In this document: positions 22,321-26,132 of the stretch, in pieces | How positions within the stretch are numbered: the first letter of the stretch is position 1 | How the letters are laid out: each line of letters opens with the position of its first letter | Source of the DNA: Bacillota bacterium | GTDB lineage: Bacteria; Bacillota; Dethiobacteria; DTU022 | Assembly (NCBI GenBank): GCA_012797095.1 | Contig: JAAZPS010000113.1 | Coordinates: 1 to 26,132 of the forward strand | DNA: 26,132 nucleotides | Direction: 5' to 3' | Position numbers and translations under genes: made by a program | Notes under the pieces: model-generated | What the model was told of the DNA's origin: nothing | The model's input: the letters and a program-made list of their open reading frames with translations, nothing else | Databases searched by the model: none

Positions 22321-23397
22321 ATGAATAGACGGAGGCATCTGTTTTTGGTGAAAGCAATCGATCAAGATCGGACCAGAAAATATCTGGGATGGTTCGTGCT
22401 GCTGCTCGTGATTCTCAATACCGCCCTGATCGGGTGGTTCTATCATGAATTTCGCAGCGCCTTTCCCACCGCTGCGGCGAAGCACAGCTCGAAGCAGGCC
22501 GTGGCGCGGGAGCTGGCAGAGTACAACCGGCGGATGGCCGAAGAGCTGGGGGTTCTGGACCAGCAAGCAGTCCGCGAAGCCCTGGCCGGTTTCAATTACG
22601 ACATCGAGGTTTTCAGTGGCGACGAGCTGACCGCTGCGATCATCGATCAGGGGCGCCGGGTGCAGGAACTGATTTTGCGGGAAGCGGACCTGATGGTTGT
22701 CGACAAGATTGTGGCTGAACTCAATTCCGACCGGCAGCTGCAGCAGAACAAGGGACCGCTCAGTTTTTCACTGCATTTCTCCGAGGATGAGATCGCCACC
22801 TTCCCCGAGGATATCCTCAGTGCGACCACTTTCCCGAAAATAAGGAAGCTCATTCCCCGCGATCGTTTCACCGAGGGCTGGCTGATCGAGATCGAGGTGA
22901 CCGACGGGGTCGCCCGCCAGCGGGTGCCCTATGATCCGGAAAAGCTGCTGGAGACGCTTACGGAAGAGCTCGATGCGACCAGGCTGAAGCTGCATGAGGT
23001 CAAGGTGCAGAACGGTCTACTGGAGATGACCGGGGAGGGGATCACCGTGGAGCTCTACGACGAATTTGCCGCAACCAGCGCCACCTCGATCATCCACGAT
23101 ACCGATATCAGGGATGTGCTCAACGAACTTTTCGGCTCCGGAGCCAGGGGGATCAGCCTGGGAGGACAGCGTCTGACCGTTACCTCAGCGGTGCGCTGTA
23201 GCGGCTCCCTGATCAAGGTCAACGACAGGCTCATACCGGTCAACCCCGTGGTCATCCAGGCGGTCGGTGATCCCGTTTTGCTGACCAGCGGGCTCGATAT
23301 CATCAAGAACAACATGGAGCTCACCCGGGGGATCAAATTCAGGATCACCCCCGAAAAGATGCTGGTGCTGCCGGCCTATACGCGGAGCGCCGAATAG
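22321..23397 (+). CDS. DUF881-family membrane-anchored protein
   Basis: A 358-residue protein with a signal-anchor at about residues 22-41 and a coiled-coil-like acidic region. Its C-terminal third resembles DUF881: IIHDTDIRDVLNELFGSGARGISLGGQRL, then TSAVRCSGSLIKVNDRLIPVNPVVIQAVGDP. DUF881 proteins (YlxW/YlxX in Bacillus) usually lie among cell-division genes; here the gene is between dgkA and cdd instead. Function is unknown in the family. The N-terminal two thirds do not match what I know of DUF881 and may be a separate domain. ATG 22321 follows AAGG in an unusually AT-rich 60-nt gap, which may contain a promoter that I cannot define. Confidence 0.78.
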   Translation: MNRRRHLFLVKAIDQDRTRKYLGWFVLLLVILNTALIGWFYHEFRSAFPTAAAKHSSKQAVARELAEYNRRMAEELGVLDQQAVREALAGFNYDIEVFSGDELTAAIIDQGRRVQELILREADLMVVDKIVAELNSDRQLQQNKGPLSFSLHFSEDEIATFPEDILSATTFPKIRKLIPRDRFTEGWLIEIEVTDGVARQRVPYDPEKLLETLTEELDATRLKLHEVKVQNGLLEMTGEGITVELYDEFAATSATSIIHDTDIRDVLNELFGSGARGISLGGQRLTVTSAVRCSGSLIKVNDRLIPVNPVVIQAVGDPVLLTSGLDIIKNNMELTRGIKFRITPEKMLVLPAYTRSAE

Positions 23398-23415
23398 AGA
23401 TAGGAGCTGGATGAA

Positions 23416-24249
23416 ATGGACGAGACGCTGCTGGCGGTAGCGCGGGCGGCCCGGACAAGGGCCTATGCGCCTTATTCCCGCTTTACCGTCGGCGCCGCTC
23501 TGGAGGGGGAAGGAAAGAAGATCTTCACCGGAAGCAATATCGAGAACGGCTCCTTCGGTCTAACTGTCTGCGCCGAGCGGGTCGCGCTCTGGAACGCTTA
23601 CCAGGCCGGCTGCCGCCGCTTCAAGCAGCTGGCGGTGGCGGCGGATTGTTCCCCCCCGCCGCGGCCCTGTGGCGCCTGTCTTCAGGTGATCTACGAACTG
23701 GCCGGCGATATCGAGGTGATCATGGGCAATCTGGACGGAGCGATCGAACGGCGCCGCCTGGGCGAGCTGCTGCCGGAGCCCTTTGCCGAACCTCGGCTGT
23801 CCCTGCCGGAAGAGTGCTTTTCAGAAGCAGCGGCAGAGCTGTGGCGGCTGCCGCTGACCCTGCGGCCCATCGGGCGGGTGCGTAGCTCCTTTGCCGAGCC
23901 CGGTGCGGTCCCTGATAACTACCGGATCCTGCCCTCGGAGATCCATCTGGAGCCCGCCTTTCTGGAAGGGCTCTACCGCATTGAGGAGGAGCCCCGGATA
24001 ATTGTCGTCGGTTACCTGCACCGCGCTGAAGGCTACACCCTGAAAAGCGAGCGCCGCGGGCGGGGCGGAGAGGTCTACGGGGTCTTTGCCTGCCGCACCT
24101 ACCGCCGGCCCAATCCGATCTCGCTGACCAAGGTGGAGCTGCTCGAGCGCCGCGGGACGGTCCTGACAGTGCGGGGCCTCGATCTGATTGACGGCACCCC
24201 GGTGCTCGATCTGAAAACGGTGTACCCCCCCGGGCCGGGATCGGCTTGA
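23416..24249 (+). CDS. cdd: Cytidine deaminase fused to a TrmO/TsaA-type tRNA methyltransferase domain
   Basis: A 277-residue two-domain protein. Residues 1-130 are a homotetramer-type cytidine deaminase that turns cytidine into uridine for pyrimidine salvage, with YSRFTVGAAL, the catalytic Cys52-Ala-Glu54 and the zinc pair PCGAC (Cys85, Cys88). Residues 148-272 resemble TrmO (UPF0066/TsaA), which N6-methylates t6A37 in tRNA-Thr with SAM. Its landmarks are LRPIGRVRSS, GVFACRTYRRPNPISL (usual form GVFATR...RPNPIG) and GLDLIDGTPVLDLK. Both catalytic signatures look intact, with Thr-to-Cys and Gly-to-Ser changes in the second. ATG 23416 follows AGGAG. It is 18 nt after the DUF881 gene and 53 nt before era. 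Standalone cdd before era is normal; the extra domain is not. Confidence 0.9.
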   Translation: MDETLLAVARAARTRAYAPYSRFTVGAALEGEGKKIFTGSNIENGSFGLTVCAERVALWNAYQAGCRRFKQLAVAADCSPPPRPCGACLQVIYELAGDIEVIMGNLDGAIERRRLGELLPEPFAEPRLSLPEECFSEAAAELWRLPLTLRPIGRVRSSFAEPGAVPDNYRILPSEIHLEPAFLEGLYRIEEEPRIIVVGYLHRAEGYTLKSERRGRGGEVYGVFACRTYRRPNPISLTKVELLERRGTVLTVRGLDLIDGTPVLDLKTVYPPGPGSA

Positions 24250-24302
24250 TCCTGATCCGCCCCGGGAGCAGGAGCGTGCTTGCTCGGACTGGCTGGTGAG
24301 AT

Positions 24303-25214
24303 ATGAGAAAGGAAAACCCCGAAGGATATCGTTCCGGATTTGTCGCCCTGGTGGGACGGCCCAATGTGGGTAAATCAACCCTGACCAATGCCCTTGTGGG
24401 GGAGAAGGTGGCCATCGTCTCGACAAGGCCGCAGACCACCCGGACGGCCATTCGCGCCGTGCTCACTGCCGAATCGGCCCAGGTGATCTTTGTCGATACC
24501 CCCGGCTTGCACCGGCCCAAGGATAAGCTGGGCCGGGCGATGATCAAGACAGCGCAGGCCGCCCTCGGGGAGACGGATCTGAGCTGCTTTGTTGTCGAGG
24601 GCCATCTGAAGCCGGGCCCGGGAGACCGCTATATCGCCGCCGCCTTGAGCCGGGTGGCCAGACCGGTCTTCCTGGTTCTGAACAAGAGCGACCTGACCTC
24701 GCCGGCGCGGCTTGCTGCCGCAGCCGCCCTCTACGGGGAGCTCTTTCCCTTTGCGGCCTCTTTCTCGCTTTCGGCCCTGCGGCGGGATAATCTGGATCTG
24801 CTCCTGGAAGCGATCATTGAGCGGCTGCCCGAAGGGCCGTGCTACTATCCGCCGGAGATGATCACCGATCAGCCCGAACGATTCATCGCCGCCGAGATTA
24901 TCCGGGAAAAGATCATCCACCTGACCCGGGAAGAGATTCCCCATGCCGCTGCCGTTGTTGTCGAGGAGATTGTTCCCCGGGAGGGGAAAAAGCTGCTCGA
25001 CCTGCGGGCGAAGATCTACGTGGAGCGCGATTCGCAGGTGGGCATAATTGTCGGCAAGGGCGGACAGCTCCTCAAGCAGGCCGGCACCGCTGCCCGCCGG
25101 GAGATCGAGGCTCTTTTTGGCCGGCAGATCTATCTCGATCTGCGGGTCAAGGTGAAGCGGGATTGGCGCAATCGCGAACGGCTGCTCGACGAGATGGGCT
25201 ACCGCAGGACCTAG
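24303..25214 (+). CDS. era: GTPase Era
   Basis: A 303-residue essential GTPase that binds the 3' end of 16S rRNA and aids 30S assembly. G1 is GRPNVGKS (18-25), the switch region is RPQTTR (42-47), G3 is DTPG (65-68), and G4 is NKSD (127-130). The C-terminal KH domain follows, with GIIVGKGGQLLKQ and the terminal RVKVKRDWRNRERLLDEMGY. ATG 24303 has a weak ribosome binding site (GGTGAG). It lies between cdd-trmO and recO as in most Firmicutes. YbeY and Era interact in other bacteria, so the cluster groups late 16S rRNA maturation factors. Confidence 0.97.
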   Translation: MRKENPEGYRSGFVALVGRPNVGKSTLTNALVGEKVAIVSTRPQTTRTAIRAVLTAESAQVIFVDTPGLHRPKDKLGRAMIKTAQAALGETDLSCFVVEGHLKPGPGDRYIAAALSRVARPVFLVLNKSDLTSPARLAAAAALYGELFPFAASFSLSALRRDNLDLLLEAIIERLPEGPCYYPPEMITDQPERFIAAEIIREKIIHLTREEIPHAAAVVVEEIVPREGKKLLDLRAKIYVERDSQVGIIVGKGGQLLKQAGTAARREIEALFGRQIYLDLRVKVKRDWRNRERLLDEMGYRRT

Positions 25215-25230
25215 ATTCGGGGGGAAACCG

Positions 25231-25983
25231 TTGTCCGAACGCACCTACAAAAGCGACGCTCTAATTCTGTACCACCGCAACCTCGGGGAAGCGGACCGCC
25301 TGGTGACCCTGCTGACCTGGGAGAAGGGGAAGATCACGGCGGTGGCCCGGGGTGCCCGCAAGGTCAAAAGCAGGCTGGCCGCGGGGGTCGATCTTTTCAC
25401 CCACGGGCGCTACCAGTTCCACCGAGGGCGCAGCCTCGATCTGATCACCGGTCAGGAGGTTAAGGAGCATTTCAGCGCCTTTCGTGAGGACGCCGCGCTC
25501 TACCCCTACGGACTTTTCCTCTCCGAGATCACCGGAAAACTGATCCAGAGCGAGGAGCCCCAGGCTGAGCCCTGCGCCCTTCTTCTGGAGGGGTGGCGGC
25601 TGCTCTGCGATCGGGAGCTGCCTGACCCGATCCTCCTCTGCCGGGCTTTCGAGCTGAAGATGATGGAGCTGGCCGGATTTTGCCCCTACCTGGAGGGTTG
25701 CCTCCAGTGCGGCGATGCCGGGGCCCTTTTGTTCAGCCCTCGCCGGGGCGGACTTTTTTGCACCCGCTGTGCCGAAAGCGGCACCCTCAGGTTGAGTGCC
25801 GGAACAGCGGCCCTGGCCCGGCGCCTTCTCGAGGCGCCGCTGGACCGGGTCAAGCTGCTCCGCAGCTCTGCCCTGCAGAGGCGGGAGCTGGCCGAAGCGG
25901 CGGCCTCTTTTCGGCGCTACCATCTCCAGATCGAGAAGCTGCGCTCGCTCCAGCTGATCGAATCGATGAAACTGCCGGATTGA
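25231..25983 (+). CDS. recO: DNA repair protein RecO
   Basis: A 250-residue RecO, which binds single-stranded DNA and, with RecR, loads RecA in the RecFOR pathway. The N-terminal OB-fold carries SDALILYHRNLGEADRLVTLLTWEKGK and VARGARKVKSRLAAGVDLF. The C-terminal helical domain has a zinc site of Cys157, Cys160, Cys177 and Cys180 (CLQCG...FCTRC). The start is TTG 25231, preceded by CGGGGGGAAA. It follows era by 16 nt. No clear terminator follows. Confidence 0.95.
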   Translation: MSERTYKSDALILYHRNLGEADRLVTLLTWEKGKITAVARGARKVKSRLAAGVDLFTHGRYQFHRGRSLDLITGQEVKEHFSAFREDAALYPYGLFLSEITGKLIQSEEPQAEPCALLLEGWRLLCDRELPDPILLCRAFELKMMELAGFCPYLEGCLQCGDAGALLFSPRRGGLFCTRCAESGTLRLSAGTAALARRLLEAPLDRVKLLRSSALQRRELAEAAASFRRYHLQIEKLRSLQLIESMKLPD

Positions 25984-26009
25984 AGCAGCTCTTCTGCCGG
26001 AGCAGACCG

Positions 26010-26132
26010 TCAAGGGATCACTTTCACGGGTAAGAAGAGCGGCCCGCGGGGCCTAGTGATCTTGCCGATCTCGCTAACAACAGCCTCTCGGGCCGCAAAA
26101 TGTGTGGATAACAGGACCTCCGGAGCCTCAAA
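26010..26132 (-). CDS. Possible C-terminal end of a leftward gene cut by the window edge
   Basis: On the minus strand a frame is open from the window edge for 40 codons to TGA at 26012-26010. The encoded end, IGKITRPRGPLFLPVKVIP, looks like a genuine protein C-terminus. First codon positions are purine-biased and third positions are about 65 percent G or C, as in coding sequence. I do not recognise the family. It would be convergent with recO. The alternative is a structured non-coding region, since 26016-26061 can form a hairpin. The fragment is too short to decide. Confidence 0.4.
   Translation of the reverse strand, partial: FEAPEVLLSTHFAAREAVVSEIGKITRPRGPLFLPVKVIP

Noticed and set aside
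26016..26096. Possible T-box leader after recO (glyQS often follows recO)
   Set aside because: I could not find the conserved T-box sequence or a specifier loop in the available bases, and the minus strand is open; the structure is reported only as a question.
1..26132. CRISPR array, transposase gene, rRNA or tRNA
   Set aside because: No regularly spaced repeats, no transposase motifs in any frame, and no cloverleaf or rRNA-like sequence were seen.

Overview
This window looks like a chromosomal backbone segment of a GC-rich, endospore-forming Firmicute of the class Clostridia. Three lines of evidence support that: sporulation genes (spoIIP, yqfC, yqfD), a CIRCE/HrcA-controlled dnaK operon, and a gene order close to the Bacillus/Clostridia hrcA...recO block. 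TTG and GTG starts are common and Shine-Dalgarno sites are strong. Genus cannot be assigned from the sequence alone; a high-GC anaerobic lineage of the Moorella/Thermacetogenium/Syntrophomonas kind is a guess.

Layout. (1) 1-508: non-coding, with a composite palindromic repeat, a G12 run, and then a sigma-A-type promoter and an IscR-type operator. (2) 511-2541: iscR-iscS-iscU, a minimal Fe-S assembly operon. (3) 2623-4089: spoIIP and a small YqxA-like membrane protein. (4) 4110-10963: CIRCE-controlled hrcA-grpE-dnaK-dnaJ-rsmE-mtaB; prmA, usual between dnaJ and rsmE, is absent. (5) 11025-14009: an accessory stretch with an unrecognised membrane-anchored protein, a terminator, a second inverted copy of the composite repeat, and a leftward operon of selU/mnmH, a ylbF-like gene and a HAD phosphatase. 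(6) 14222-14818: HIT protein and rpsU with a strong terminator. (7) 14917-16566: leftward sodium:solute symporter followed at once by a 40-residue single-span protein. (8) 16778-25983: yqfC-yqfD-phoH-pgpH-(ybeY-dgkA fusion)-DUF881-(cdd-trmO fusion)-era-recO. (9) 26010-26132: possibly the C-terminal end of a leftward gene cut by the window edge.

How the genes fit together. Most are information-processing and housekeeping functions: Fe-S supply (which MtaB needs), chaperones, rRNA maturation or modification (RsmE, YbeY, Era), tRNA modification at position 37 (MtaB, the TrmO-like domain) and at position 34 (SelU), recombination (RecO), c-di-AMP turnover (PgpH), envelope lipid recycling (DgkA domain) and engulfment in sporulation (SpoIIP).

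The most unusual points are a cytidine deaminase fused to a TrmO/TsaA-type tRNA methyltransferase domain, a YbeY-DgkA fusion that keeps an internal start-like signal at the domain junction, the 40-residue symporter partner, the paired inverted intergenic repeats, and a 98-nt selU/ylbF overlap. I found no CRISPR array, transposase gene, rRNA or tRNA.
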